Assembly: GCF_004339465.1 (NCBI RefSeq)
Contig: NZ_SMFY01000001.1
Coordinates: 248,001-312,000 of the forward strand
Direction of reading: 5' to 3'
DNA length: 64,000 bases
Source: Ancylobacter aquaticus
Lineage (GTDB): Bacteria > Pseudomonadota > Alphaproteobacteria > Rhizobiales > Xanthobacteraceae
Part shown: positions 1-9,004 of the stretch, piece after piece
Layout: each line of letters opens with the position of its first letter
Position numbering within the stretch: the first letter of the stretch is position 1
Translations under genes and position numbers: made by a program
Notes under the pieces: generated by a model
What the model saw: only the letters and a program-made list of their open reading frames with translations
Told to the model about the DNA's origin: nothing
The model's database searches: none

Positions 1-692
1 ATGAGGTTCTGCTCGAACCATTCCATCGGCTTGGACGTGGCGAGCTCGTTGACCTTGGTCGGGTTGATGCGGGTGTCGACAGGCCCGGCCATCAGCGTCA
101 TCGAGAGGGGCTGGGCGGGGTTGTTCTCCTGCGCCATCACCGCGCAGGCGGCGAGCACCTGCACGCAAGGCTGGCACACCGCGAGCACATGCCCGCCCGG
201 CCCCATTTCCTCCAGGAAGCGCACGACATGGCCGACATAATCGTCGAAGCCGAAGCCGCCGGCGGACAGCGGCACGTCGCGGGCATTGTGCCAGTCGGTG
301 ATGTAGACGTCGTTCTCCGGCAGCAGCGTCTTCACCGTGTCCAGCAGCAGGGTGGCGAAATGGCCGGACAGCGGGGCGACGACGAGGAGGCGCGGCTGCT
401 TCTGCTCGACATCCTTGGCGAAATGCACGAGCGAGCCGAAGGGCAGGGTGAGCACCACCTCCTCGCGCACCTCGACCTCGCGATTGCCTGAGGTGACGGT
501 GCCGATATCGAAGGCCGGCCGCTCGTGGCTGAGCCCGGCGCGCTCGATCATCTCGAAGGTGGCGGTGAGGTTGCGCAGCAGCGGCGTGTCGCCGAAGCCG
601 CCCAGCGTGCCGATCATCTGGCGCGAGAGGCGCGCGGCCAGGCGGATCGGATCTAAGAGGTCGGACTGGGCCTGATAGGCGGCATAGATCAT
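1..692 (-). CDS. phaZ: Intracellular polyhydroxyalkanoate depolymerase, C-terminal part outside the window
   Basis: Reads leftward off the window edge; 230 codons are visible from the ATG at 692. Breaks down stored polyhydroxybutyrate granules in the cytoplasm. The visible part matches the intracellular PhaZ family: a VVAPLSGHFATLL stretch near residues 104-116, ITDWHNARDVP near 131-141, and AVCQP at 171-175, where Cys173 is the expected nucleophile by analogy with Ralstonia PhaZ1. It closely parallels the full-length paralogue at 35307-36683 through the middle region but has a shorter, different N-terminus. The catalytic Asp and His would lie beyond the window. The start was chosen because the N-terminal MIYAAYQ resembles other short PhaZ starts; a GGAAGA lies about 10 bases upstream. 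Confidence 0.9.
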   Translation of the reverse strand, partial: MIYAAYQAQSDLLDPIRLAARLSRQMIGTLGGFGDTPLLRNLTATFEMIERAGLSHERPAFDIGTVTSGNREVEVREEVVLTLPFGSLVHFAKDVEQKQPRLLVVAPLSGHFATLLLDTVKTLLPENDVYITDWHNARDVPLSAGGFGFDDYVGHVVRFLEEMGPGGHVLAVCQPCVQVLAACAVMAQENNPAQPLSMTLMAGPVDTRINPTKVNELATSKPMEWFEQNL

Positions 693-1053
693 CGGCGGGG
701 GATCTTCCGGCACAGGGACTTGCCGCAAAAGCCCTCGGGGCGGCAGCGCGATCGGCGACGGTCTGGGCGACGAGAGGTCATGCGCGCTCCGGCAGAAGGT
801 CCACATGCGGCGTGCGGTGCGGGGCGCACGGTTCGCCGGCACTGAGGCCTGCCGCATCCATCCTAGAGCGGATGCAAGGCCGCTGCCAAGGCGGTTGCAG
901 AGTAGGACGGCGCGCGGCTCTCTCCTCCCCGGCGTGCGCGGGGGATGCCGGGGCGAGCGGGGCGCGCGTAACACGCCCGTCAGGAATGGCACGAAGTGTG
1001 ATTGCGGTTGCGGGGCCGTATCGTCTACGCCCCGCCGGAACAGGAAGCCTGCC
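693..1053. other. Intergenic region between phaZ and the GST gene
   Basis: About 360 bases between two divergent genes. I see no credible small gene on either strand: the reading frames crossing it are extensions or antisense shadows of the GST gene. It presumably carries both promoters, but no clear -35/-10 pair could be picked out in this GC-rich sequence. Confidence 0.4.
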
Positions 1054-1875
1054 ATGCCCGCGCCGACCAAGACCTCCAAGCCGAACGTCACCCCCGCCGC
1101 GCGCGGGACGACGAAGGCACCGGCGAAGGGTGCAGGCAGCAAGGAAGGCGCCAAGGCAGGCATCAAGGCCGTTGCGAAGCCGGCGAAGGCGGCCGCGGTG
1201 CTTGCCCCCGAGGTGGCCGAACCTGCAGCGGTGCTGATCATCAGCAGCAAGAACTATTCGTCCTGGTCGCTGCGCGGCTTCCTGCTGTGCCGGCTGGCGG
1301 GTCTCGATGTGGCGGAGGTGGCCGTCTCCGCCGACGACCCGGCGATCCGCGCCGAGCTGCTGCTGCAATCCTCGTCCTTCCTGGTGCCGCGCCTCGACCA
1401 TGAGGGGCTGCGCATCTGGGACACGCTGGCCATTGCCGAATATCTGCACGAATGGGCGCCAGAGGCCGGGCTTCTGCCTAGGAACCGCGCAGCGCGGGCG
1501 CATTGCCGTTCCATCTGCGGCGAGATGCATTCGGGCTTCGCCAATCTGCGCTCGGCGCTGCCGATGAACCTCAAGGCGCACCATCCCGGCTTCAAGGTGT
1601 GGGCCGGCGCGCAGGGCGACATTCTGCGCATCGTCACCATCTGGACCGAGTGCCTGAAGACCTATGGCGGGCCGTACCTGTTCGGTGCGGCGCCGACCAT
1701 GGCGGACGCGATGTACGCCCCGGTCTGCGCACGCTTTACCACCTATGACGTGCCGCTCGACCCCGCGAGCCGGGCCTATTGCCGGACCATGCTCGCCTTG
1801 CCCGCCATGCAGGAATGGCTGGCGGCGGCTCTGGCGGAGCCGGACGAGATGGAGGAACTGGACGTCGAGTTCTGA
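1054..1875 (+). CDS. Glutathione S-transferase family protein with Lys/Ala-rich N-terminal tail
   Basis: 273 residues. From about residue 60 the protein is a typical soluble GST: a thioredoxin-like N-domain starting IISSKNYSSWSLRGFLL, where the Ser/Tyr-rich turn would bind glutathione, and a helical C-domain ending near residue 260. Such enzymes conjugate glutathione to electrophiles or isomerise substrates; the actual substrate cannot be told. The first 50 or so residues are unusual: rich in Lys, Ala, Gly and Thr, with KAGIKAVAKPAKAAA resembling histone H1-like tails, and not part of the GST fold. The ATG at 1054 was chosen because an AGGAAG lies about 6 bases upstream. An in-frame upstream extension lacks a site and looks non-coding. 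If the tail is not translated, the enzyme would start near the GST domain, but no good internal Met is seen. Confidence 0.82.
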   Translation: MPAPTKTSKPNVTPAARGTTKAPAKGAGSKEGAKAGIKAVAKPAKAAAVLAPEVAEPAAVLIISSKNYSSWSLRGFLLCRLAGLDVAEVAVSADDPAIRAELLLQSSSFLVPRLDHEGLRIWDTLAIAEYLHEWAPEAGLLPRNRAARAHCRSICGEMHSGFANLRSALPMNLKAHHPGFKVWAGAQGDILRIVTIWTECLKTYGGPYLFGAAPTMADAMYAPVCARFTTYDVPLDPASRAYCRTMLALPAMQEWLAAALAEPDEMEELDVEF

Positions 1876-1900
1876 GGGGGGGCGCGGGGCCAGGGAAGAC

Positions 1901-1992
1901 GTCATCCCGGACGGCCGCAAGGCCGATCCGGGATCGCTCTCAGAATAAGCCGGCCCGCGATCCCGGCTCTCGCGGCGCTCGGCCGGGATGAC
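1901..1992. repeat. REP-like palindromic repeat, copy A
   Basis: A 92-base element bounded by GTCATCCCGG and its reverse complement CCGGGATGAC. Inside are GATCCGGGATCGCTCTCAG and CCCGGCTCTCGCGG segments. A near-identical copy lies at 2110-2208. Lies between the GST gene and polA, which converge here, so it may also act as a bidirectional terminator. Confidence 0.75.
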
Positions 1993-2047
1993 GGCCTTGC
2001 CGCCACCCCTACGGGCCCCCGCAGGGCCGACGGCCGCTCTTCAGCGC

Positions 2048-2086
2048 TCATCCTTCGAGGCTCGCTGCGCTCGCGCCTCAGGATGA
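2048..2086. repeat. Short palindromic repeat of the TCATCC-GAGGC type
   Basis: TCATCCTTCGAGGC faces GCCTCAGGATGA around a short GC-rich loop. Related copies appear at 6135-6174 and 58264-58310. This is a common style of intergenic palindrome in Hyphomicrobiales genomes. Confidence 0.65.
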
Positions 2087-2109
2087 CGGTGCTCTCGTGG
2101 GACGAGGCT

Positions 2110-2208
2110 GCCGTCATCCCGGACGGCGGCAGGCCGATCCGGGATCGCTCTCAGGCGCGAAGCCGGCACGCGGTCCCGGCTCTCGCGGAGCTCGGCCGGG
2201 ATGACGGC
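2110..2208. repeat. REP-like palindromic repeat, copy B
   Basis: Same element as 1901-1992 with a few substitutions; the terminal inverted repeat extends to 13 bases here (GCCGTCATCCCGG and its complement). It ends 13 bases before the polA stop codon. Confidence 0.75.
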
Positions 2209-2221
2209 GTGTCAGAGCCCC

Positions 2222-5182
2222 TCAGTGCGCCTCGTCCCAGTTCTCGGCGGCGCGGGCGTCGACCTTCAACGGCACCTTCAGAGCCACGGCGGGGAAGGGG
2301 GCGAGTTCCATCACCTCGCGCACCACGGGGATGGTGGCGGCGACCTCGTCATCCGGCACCTCGAAGATGAGTTCGTCATGCACCTGCAGCAGCATGCGGG
2401 CGGAAAGCCGCGCACTCGCCAGCGCGCCGTCCATCCGCACCATGGCGCGGCGGATGATGTCGGCGGCCGAACCCTGCAGACGGGCATTGATCGCCGCGCG
2501 CTCGTTGAAGGCGCGGATCGACGGGTTCTTGGCCGTGATATCCGGGTAGTGGCAGCGCCGGCCGAACAGCGTCTCGACATAGCCATGCGCGCGGGCGAAG
2601 GCGCGGGTTTCGTCCATATAGGCGCGGATGCCGGGGAAACGCTCGAAATAGCGCTTGATATAGGCGCCCGCCTCCTCGCGCGGGATCGAAAGCTGGTTGG
2701 CCAGCCCGAAGGCCGAGATGCCATAGATGATGCCGAAATTGATCGCCTTGGCGCGCCGGCGCACCTCGCCCGGCATGCCCTCGATCGGCACGCCGAACAT
2801 TTCCGACGCGGTCATGGCGTGGATGTCGAGCCCGTCCTGGAAGGCCTGGCGCAGCGAGGGGGTGTCGGCGATCTCGGCCAGCAGCCGCAATTCGATCTGC
2901 GAATAATCGGCCGAAATCAGCTTGTGGCCGGGGGCGGCAATGAAGGCCTTGCGGATCTTGCGGCCTTCCTCGGAGCGCACCGGGATGTTCTGCAAATTCG
3001 GCTCGGAGGAGGAAAGCCGGCCGGTGGTGGTGGCCGCCAGCGCGAAGGAGGAATGCACGCGCCCGGTCTCGGGGTGGACATAGGAGGGCAGCGCGTCGGC
3101 ATAGGTGGATTTCAGCTTCTGCAGCTGGCGCCAGTCGAGGATGCGGCGGGGCAGTTCGTGCCCCTGCTCGGCCAGTTCCTCCAGCACGTCGGCGCCGGTG
3201 GACCACGCGCCCGTGGGGGTCTTGCGCCCGCCGGGAATGGCCATCTTGCCGAACAAGATGTCGCCGAGCTGCTTGGGCGAGCCGGGGTTGAAGCTCTCCC
3301 CCGCCATCTCGGATATATCGGCCTCCAGCCGGCCCATGCCTTGCGCGAATTCGCCTGACAGCCGCGAGAGCATCTGCCGGTCGATCATGATGCCGCGCGC
3401 TTCCATGCGGGCGAGCACGGCGACCAGCGGCCGCTCCAGCGTCTCGTAGACGCCGGCCTTGCCTTCGCTGGCGAGGCGGGGCTTGAGCACCCGCCACAGG
3501 CGCAGCGTGACGTCGGCATCCTCGGCGGCGTATTCGCTCGCCTTGTCGAGCGGGGCGCGGTCGAAGCGGATCTGCCCCTTGCCCTTGCCGCACACCTCCT
3601 CGAACTTGATCGGGGTGTGGCCGAGCCAGCGCATGGAGAGCGGGTCCATGCCGTGCGGCGAGGCGCCGGCGTCCAGCACATAGGAGAGCAGCATCGTGTC
3701 GTCGTACGGGCCGACCTCGATGCCGACGCGCTTGAGCACCAGCCAGTCATATTTGAGGTTCTGGCCGATCTTGAGGACGGACGGGTCCTCCATCAGCGGC
3801 TTAAGGACAGCAAGCGCGTCGCGCGGAAAAATCTGGCCGGGCAGCAGCCCCTCGCTGAACAGGCCTTCGTCGCCGCCCTTGTGGGCGAGCGGGACATAGC
3901 AGGCCTCGCTCGGTGCGGTGGCGAGCGAGAAGCCGACCAGTTCCGCCTGCATCGGGTCGAGGCCGGTGGTCTCGGTGTCGACGGCGACGACGCCGATCTC
4001 CGTGGCGCGGGCGACACATTCCTGGAGGCGGGCGAGCGACATCACCGTCTCGTAGCGCGAGCGGTCGACCGGGGTGTTGCGGGCTTCCGCCTGACGCGCG
4101 GCGGCGAGCGCCTGCGGGGTGAAGCCTTCCGCCGCGCTCGGCGCATCTTCCAGCGGAACCGCCGTCTCGCGCGTGTCCGGGTCGAGCCCGGCGGTGAGCA
4201 GGGCGGTCTCGTTGCCGCCCGCCTTCAGGCCGGGATCGGGCTCGATGGCGGCGATGTCGATCTCGTACGCCTCGCCGACGCGGCGGGTCAGCGTGGTGAA
4301 CTCCATCGCCTTGAGGAAGGCAATGAGCTTGCGGCCCTCCGGCTCGATGACGGCGATGTCGTCGAGCGGCACGTCGAGCGGCACGTCGCGCTTCAGGGTG
4401 ACGAGCTGGCGCGACAGCCGGGCCTGGTCGGCGAATTCGATCAGGTTCTCGCGGCGCTTGGTCTGCTTGATCTCCTCGGCGCGGGCCAGCAGCGTGTCGA
4501 GGTCGCCATAATCGGCGAGCAGCTGGGCGGCGGTCTTCACCCCGATGCCGGGCACGCCGGGCACGTTGTCCACCGAATCGCCGGCCAGCGACTGCACGTC
4601 GATTACCTTGTCCGGGGTGACGCCGAATTTCTCGAACACCTCCTCGATGCCGATCGCCTTGTCCTTCATCGGGTCGTACATGCGCACGAGGCCATCGACG
4701 AGCTGCATCAGGTCCTTGTCGGAGGAAATGACGGTGACGTGGGCGCCCTTCGCCTTGGCGATCTCGGCATAGGTGGCGATGAGGTCGTCGGCCTCGAAGC
4801 CGCTCTGTTCAACGCAGGCGAGGTCGAAGGCGCGGGTGGCCTCGCGGATGAGCGGGAATTGCGGGCGCAGATCCTCCGGCAGCTCCGGGCGCTGCGCCTT
4901 GTAGAGCGGGTAGATGTCCTTGCGGAAGGTCTGCTCGGACTTGTCGAACACCACGGCGAGATGGGTCGGCTTCGGCTCGAATCCGCCGCCGTTCTGCCCG
5001 GCCCGCACCAGCTTCCACAGCATGTTGCAGAAGCCTGCCACCGCACCCACCGGCAGCTTGTCGGAGGAGCGGGTGAGCGGGGGCAAGGCGTGATAGGCGC
5101 GGAAGATATAGGCCGAGCCGTCGATCAGGACGACATGGTCGCCGGAACCGACGGTTTGATCAGGGGCATCATGGGCGGGCAT
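2222..5182 (-). CDS. polA: DNA polymerase I
   Basis: 986 residues. Fills gaps and removes RNA primers in replication and repair. Three domains are present: the 5'-3' exonuclease (about residues 15-300, starting VVLIDGSAYIFRAYHAL), the 3'-5' proofreading exonuclease with intact DTETTGL (Asp402, Glu404), and the polymerase with motif A DYSQIELR (Asp759) and motif C VHDELIF (Asp936). Proofreading is therefore probably active, unlike in some bacterial Pol I enzymes. The reading frame runs 36 codons further upstream, but the ATG at 5182 has GGAG 6 bases before it and begins MPAHDAPDQ just before the conserved domain. Divergent from truA, with 126 bases between the starts. Confidence 0.97.
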   Translation of the reverse strand: MPAHDAPDQTVGSGDHVVLIDGSAYIFRAYHALPPLTRSSDKLPVGAVAGFCNMLWKLVRAGQNGGGFEPKPTHLAVVFDKSEQTFRKDIYPLYKAQRPELPEDLRPQFPLIREATRAFDLACVEQSGFEADDLIATYAEIAKAKGAHVTVISSDKDLMQLVDGLVRMYDPMKDKAIGIEEVFEKFGVTPDKVIDVQSLAGDSVDNVPGVPGIGVKTAAQLLADYGDLDTLLARAEEIKQTKRRENLIEFADQARLSRQLVTLKRDVPLDVPLDDIAVIEPEGRKLIAFLKAMEFTTLTRRVGEAYEIDIAAIEPDPGLKAGGNETALLTAGLDPDTRETAVPLEDAPSAAEGFTPQALAAARQAEARNTPVDRSRYETVMSLARLQECVARATEIGVVAVDTETTGLDPMQAELVGFSLATAPSEACYVPLAHKGGDEGLFSEGLLPGQIFPRDALAVLKPLMEDPSVLKIGQNLKYDWLVLKRVGIEVGPYDDTMLLSYVLDAGASPHGMDPLSMRWLGHTPIKFEEVCGKGKGQIRFDRAPLDKASEYAAEDADVTLRLWRVLKPRLASEGKAGVYETLERPLVAVLARMEARGIMIDRQMLSRLSGEFAQGMGRLEADISEMAGESFNPGSPKQLGDILFGKMAIPGGRKTPTGAWSTGADVLEELAEQGHELPRRILDWRQLQKLKSTYADALPSYVHPETGRVHSSFALAATTTGRLSSSEPNLQNIPVRSEEGRKIRKAFIAAPGHKLISADYSQIELRLLAEIADTPSLRQAFQDGLDIHAMTASEMFGVPIEGMPGEVRRRAKAINFGIIYGISAFGLANQLSIPREEAGAYIKRYFERFPGIRAYMDETRAFARAHGYVETLFGRRCHYPDITAKNPSIRAFNERAAINARLQGSAADIIRRAMVRMDGALASARLSARMLLQVHDELIFEVPDDEVAATIPVVREVMELAPFPAVALKVPLKVDARAAENWDEAH

Positions 5183-5308
5183 TGCGGGCTCCGTTTCGGG
5201 CCGCACGATGCCCCCGGCGGTGCGCCGGGGCAAGGGGGACGGGATGAGGGTGGGCTGGGAGGGCGTCCGCGCAGGTGACGGCGCCGCCATCCGGCGCTAC
5301 AGAGCACC

Positions 5309-6061
5309 ATGCCGCGCTACAAGCTCACCATCGAATATGACGGCACGCCCTTTGTCGGCTGGCAGATGCAGGCGGCGGGCTCAACCGTGCAGGGTGTGCT
5401 GGGCGAGGCGGTGCGCCGCTTTTCCGGCGAGGTTGCGGTGGTGCACGGCGCCGGCCGCACCGATGCCGGGGTGCACGCCACCGGGCAGGTCGCCCATATC
5501 GAACTGGCCCGCGAGTGGAAGCCGGACACGGTGCGCGACGCGATGAACGCGCATCTGCGCCCGCATCCCGTCGCGGTGCTGGAGGCCGAGCGGGCGGACG
5601 AGGATTTCCACGCCCGCTTCTCCGCCACCGGGCGGCGCTATGTCTACCGCATCATCGCCCGCCGCCCCGACCTGGTGCTGGAGCGCAACCGGGCGTGGCG
5701 GGTGCAACGTCCGCTCGATGCCGGGGCGATGGCGCTGGGCGCCTTGCGGCTGGTGGGGCGGCACGACTTCACCACCTTCCGCGCCATTGGCTGCCAGGCC
5801 GCCTCGCCGGTGAAGACGCTGGACCGGCTGGAGGTGGAGACCGTGCCGCTGGAGGGGCCGGGGGTGGAGATAAGGGTGCACGCGCAGGCGCGCTCGTTTC
5901 TCCACCATCAGGTGCGCTCCATGGTCGGCACGCTGGTGAAGCTGGGCGAGGGCGCATGGACGCCGGACGACGTCACCGCCGCGCTGGAAGCCGCCGACCG
6001 CATCCGCTGCGGCCCGATGGCGCCCTCGGCCGGGCTATATTTGGCGGAAGTGACCTATTGA
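5309..6061 (+). CDS. truA: tRNA pseudouridine(38-40) synthase
   Basis: 250 residues, the usual TruA length. Converts uridines 38-40 in the tRNA anticodon arm to pseudouridine. The catalytic motif [13 protein letters not shown] is intact, with Asp51 as the nucleophile; the N-terminal [15 protein letters not shown] and the later [19 protein letters not shown] are also family signatures. ATG at 5309 begins the conserved domain directly. Monocistronic as far as can be seen, and convergent with the dihydroorotase gene, with palindromic repeats in between. Confidence 0.97.
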   Translation: MPRYKLTIEYDGTPFVGWQMQAAGSTVQGVLGEAVRRFSGEVAVVHGAGRTDAGVHATGQVAHIELAREWKPDTVRDAMNAHLRPHPVAVLEAERADEDFHARFSATGRRYVYRIIARRPDLVLERNRAWRVQRPLDAGAMALGALRLVGRHDFTTFRAIGCQAASPVKTLDRLEVETVPLEGPGVEIRVHAQARSFLHHQVRSMVGTLVKLGEGAWTPDDVTAALEAADRIRCGPMAPSAGLYLAEVTY

Positions 6062-6065
6062 GGGG

Positions 6066-6112
6066 GCGTGCCTCAACGCCGGCCTGCCGGCCGGCACCTC
6101 AGCATGACGGAT
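6066..6112. repeat. GC-rich palindromes after truA
   Basis: GCCGGCCTGCCGGCCGGC (6078-6095) can fold on itself and is followed by CACCTCAGCATGACG, which resembles the arm of the dispersed TCATCC repeats. Lies in the convergent gap between truA and the dihydroorotase gene and could terminate either. Confidence 0.45.
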
Positions 6113-6134
6113 TTTTCCTCGCTGCTGATACGCC

Positions 6135-6174
6135 GTCATCCTGAGGTGCGCGCACAGCGCGCCTCGAAGGATGG
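6135..6174. repeat. Palindromic repeat of the TCATCC-GAGG type
   Basis: GTCATCCTGAGG faces CCTCGAAGGATGG around GTGCGCGCACAGCGCG. Same family as 2048-2086 in opposite orientation. Confidence 0.6.
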
Positions 6175-6189
6175 CCTGGAGGCGTCGCC

Positions 6190-7524
6190 TCACCCCCGCG
6201 CCAGCGTCTCCAGGAAGCGGATGGCCTCGCCCTGCGCCGGGGCGACGAGTTCGCCTTCCCACATGACGCGACGGCCGCGGATGAGCGTGCCGACCGGCCA
6301 GCCCGTGACCTCGACCCCGTCATAGGGGGTCCAGCCGGCCTTGGAGGCGATCCATTCGTTGCGGATGGTTTCGCGCCGCTTCATGTCGACGATGGTGAAG
6401 TCGGCGTCATAGCCCACCGCAATACGGCCCTTGGTGGCGATGTTGAAGATCCGCGCCGGGCCGGCGCTGGAGAGGTCGACGAAGCGTTCCAGCGTCAGGC
6501 GGCCGGCGTTCACATGGTCGAGCATGGTGGGCACGAAGGTCTGCACCCCGGTCATGCCGGACGGGCTCGCCGGGTAGGGCTTGGCCTTTTCCTCCCGCGT
6601 ATGGGGCGCGTGGTCGGAGCCGAGCACGTCGACCACGCCCTCGGCCAAGCCGCGCCACAGCGCCGCCTTGTGGCGGGCGTCGCGCACCGGCGGGTTCATC
6701 TGCACCAGCGTGCCGTGCGAGGCGTACCAGGAGGCGTCCATGGTGAGGTGATGGGGCGTCACCTCCACCGTGGCGACATCCTTCTGCTGGCGCAGATACT
6801 CGATCTCCTCCTGGGAGGTGATGTGCAGCACGTGAACCCGCTTGCCCTCGCTGCGGGCGAGGGTGACGAGGCGGGTGGTGGCGGTCAGCGCCGCGATCTC
6901 GTCGCGCCACACCGGGTGCGAGGACGCGTCGCCCGGCACGCGCAGGCCCTTGCGTTCTTCCAGGCGCGGCTCGTCCTCGCAATGGAAGGCGGCGCGGCGG
7001 CGGATGACCTTGAGGATGGCGCGCACGCCGGGATCGTCCGCCACCAGCAGCGAGCCGGTGGAGGAGCCGATGAACACCTTGATGCCGGGCACGCCGGGCA
7101 GCATTTCGAGTTCGGGCAGGTCCTTCACATTGTCATGCGTGCCGCCGACGAAGAAGGCGAAGTCGCAATGCATGCGGTGATGGGCGCGGGAGAGCTTGCC
7201 CTCCAGCGCCTCGGCCGAAATGGTCAGCGGGTTGGTGTTGGGCATCTCGAACACGCCGGTGACGCCGCCCATGACGGCGGCGCGGGAGCCCGATTCGAGG
7301 TCTTCCTTGTGGTCGAGGCCGGGCTCGCGGAAATGCACCTGGGTGTCGATGACGCCCGGCAGCACGTGCAGGCCGGTGCAGTCGATCGTCTCGCCCGCCT
7401 GTGCCGGATCGAAGCTGCCGATGCCAGCGATCCGACCCCGGCTGATGCCGACATCGCGGGCGCCGGTGCCGTCCTGGTTCACCACCGTGCCGCCCTTGAG
7501 GAGAAGATCGAACGTCTCAGTCAT
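6190..7524 (-). CDS. Dihydroorotase-type amidohydrolase (Rhizobiales PyrC-like)
   Basis: 444 residues, cyclic amidohydrolase fold. Annotated in relatives as dihydroorotase, which closes carbamoyl-aspartate to dihydroorotate in pyrimidine synthesis. Visible features: N-terminal small beta domain, VIDTQVHFREPG at residues 58-69, Lys149 in GIKVFIGSSTG (position of the carbamylated lysine), His181, His234 in VLHITSQEE, TPHHLTM, and GSDHAPH near 305. The first metal-binding His of the usual HxH motif is Gln62 here; as far as I recall, this is shared by rhizobial relatives. Because of this and the Lys149 feature, a related role (hydantoinase, allantoinase or another imidase) cannot be excluded. No other pyr gene is adjacent. 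ATG at 7524 follows GGGGCAG. Confidence 0.83.
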   Translation of the reverse strand: MTETFDLLLKGGTVVNQDGTGARDVGISRGRIAGIGSFDPAQAGETIDCTGLHVLPGVIDTQVHFREPGLDHKEDLESGSRAAVMGGVTGVFEMPNTNPLTISAEALEGKLSRAHHRMHCDFAFFVGGTHDNVKDLPELEMLPGVPGIKVFIGSSTGSLLVADDPGVRAILKVIRRRAAFHCEDEPRLEERKGLRVPGDASSHPVWRDEIAALTATTRLVTLARSEGKRVHVLHITSQEEIEYLRQQKDVATVEVTPHHLTMDASWYASHGTLVQMNPPVRDARHKAALWRGLAEGVVDVLGSDHAPHTREEKAKPYPASPSGMTGVQTFVPTMLDHVNAGRLTLERFVDLSSAGPARIFNIATKGRIAVGYDADFTIVDMKRRETIRNEWIASKAGWTPYDGVEVTGWPVGTLIRGRRVMWEGELVAPAQGEAIRFLETLARG

Positions 7525-7650
7525 GGCTGCCCCGCCGGTGAGAGATGGACCCGCCGCCCGCAGGCGCGCGGTGTCGCTCTTACGCCAAAAGGCGCCTCAG
7601 GTGAACGCCGAAAGGGCTGTCGGCGGCGCCGGGTGGGGACGGCTTGAGGC

Positions 7651-8751
7651 TCAGATGACGGCGAACTGGACCCGCACCGCCGTGCCGCGGCTGGGTTCCA
7701 CCCGGTTGGCAAGCTCCACCTTGCCGCCGAGCTGGGCGGCGAGGCTCTGGATGATGCGCCAGCCGAGCCCCTCGCTGCGCGAGAGGTCCGCATCCGGCGG
7801 CAGGCCCCGCCCGTCATCGGCGACGGTCATCTCGTATTTGTCTGTTCCGCAGGGCAGGACGGTGATGGCGATCACCCCGGCATCGGCGTCGACGAAGGCG
7901 TGCTTGAGCGAATTGGTGACGATCTCAGCCACCAGCATGGAGAGGGTGGTGAGCTGGGTGACGCTCAGCGGCAGGTTGGGCGCGTCCACCGTGCAGCTTA
8001 TGCCCGTCGCGCCGGAGGCGGTGACGAGATCGCAGCAGAGCTGGCTCAGATACTGGTCGGTCGGCAGGTCGAGGCGCTCGGGCGCGTAGAGCTGGCGGTG
8101 AATGCGGGCGATGGTGTCGAGCCGCGAGCGTGCCTCGTCCAGCGCGGTGATCGCCTGCCGCGCATCCTGCCCCACCTTGCGCTTCTGCAGGGTGAGCAGG
8201 GCGGCGACGAACTGCATGTTGTTGGCGACGCGGTGCTGCAGCTCCTGGAACATGGTGCGCTGGCTCTCATAGAGCCGGGCGGAGGTTTCCTTCTCCGTGC
8301 GCAGCCGGTCGGCGGCGCTGAAGGTGAAATGGATCAGCGTGATGTCGATCGCGGCGATGACGGCGAAGAAGCCGAGCGCCATCAGCGACTGGCCGTCCAC
8401 CCGCATGCCGTTGGCCGGGCCGATGAAGAAGAACCAGGCGGCGAAGGCGGAAAGCGCCGCGCAGGTGATTCCCGGCCGCAGCCCACAGAAGAAGGTGGAA
8501 AGGATCACCGCCGGAAAGAAGGTGAGGAAGGGAAAGCCGGGTGGCAGCACGCCGTCCACCGCGAAGCGCAGGGCCAGCGACACGGCGAACATCGCCACCC
8601 CGACCGCGTCGGCCAGCCAGGGATGGCGGCGCAGCGGCTGGGCGGCACGCACCAGCGACCAGAAGAGCGAGCCGTCCCCGCGCCCCTGCGCGACCGATTT
8701 GCTCTCTCCAACGATGTCAGAGTCCCGCGGACGGGCCACGCCGTCAGTCAT
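7651..8751 (-). CDS. Membrane-bound sensor histidine kinase, DUF4118 plus HisKA_2/HATPase
   Basis: 366 residues. The N-terminal half holds about four membrane helices (roughly residues 45-145) of the KdpD-like DUF4118 type. A short linker leads to the HisKA_2 dimerisation domain, with the phosphorylated His173 in ELQHRVANN, then an ATPase domain with N-box LVAEIVTNSLKHAF and G-box DDGRGLP and GLGWRIIQ. Kinases of this class often signal to general stress or light responses in alphaproteobacteria, but no response regulator gene is nearby, so partner and signal are unknown. A GTG 15 bases further upstream is an alternative start; neither has a clear ribosome site. Confidence 0.88.
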   Translation of the reverse strand: MTDGVARPRDSDIVGESKSVAQGRGDGSLFWSLVRAAQPLRRHPWLADAVGVAMFAVSLALRFAVDGVLPPGFPFLTFFPAVILSTFFCGLRPGITCAALSAFAAWFFFIGPANGMRVDGQSLMALGFFAVIAAIDITLIHFTFSAADRLRTEKETSARLYESQRTMFQELQHRVANNMQFVAALLTLQKRKVGQDARQAITALDEARSRLDTIARIHRQLYAPERLDLPTDQYLSQLCCDLVTASGATGISCTVDAPNLPLSVTQLTTLSMLVAEIVTNSLKHAFVDADAGVIAITVLPCGTDKYEMTVADDGRGLPPDADLSRSEGLGWRIIQSLAAQLGGKVELANRVEPSRGTAVRVQFAVI

Positions 8752-9004
8752 GGGCGAAGGCCGCACGGGCAGTGCCGGTCGCGAAAGGCCGGCACCCGGC
8801 GCGGGCGGCCGCTCCCCGGTCTAACGGTATCTGCGCCGGATGGCCCGCCGTGGAAGTCGCATGCATTAACCGGACTCCCTAACGCGCTGCCATGTCCGCT
8901 GGTGCGCGAGTGTGCCTGTTTGTACCTAACTCGTCATCCGAGTTCTGTCCGCTTGTGAACATTTCTCCGGCCCGTGCGTTAAGGCGGCAAAAGGGGAGAG
9001 CATC

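Noticed and set aside
3617-5278. 553-codon open frame on the plus strand
   Set aside because: Antisense of polA.
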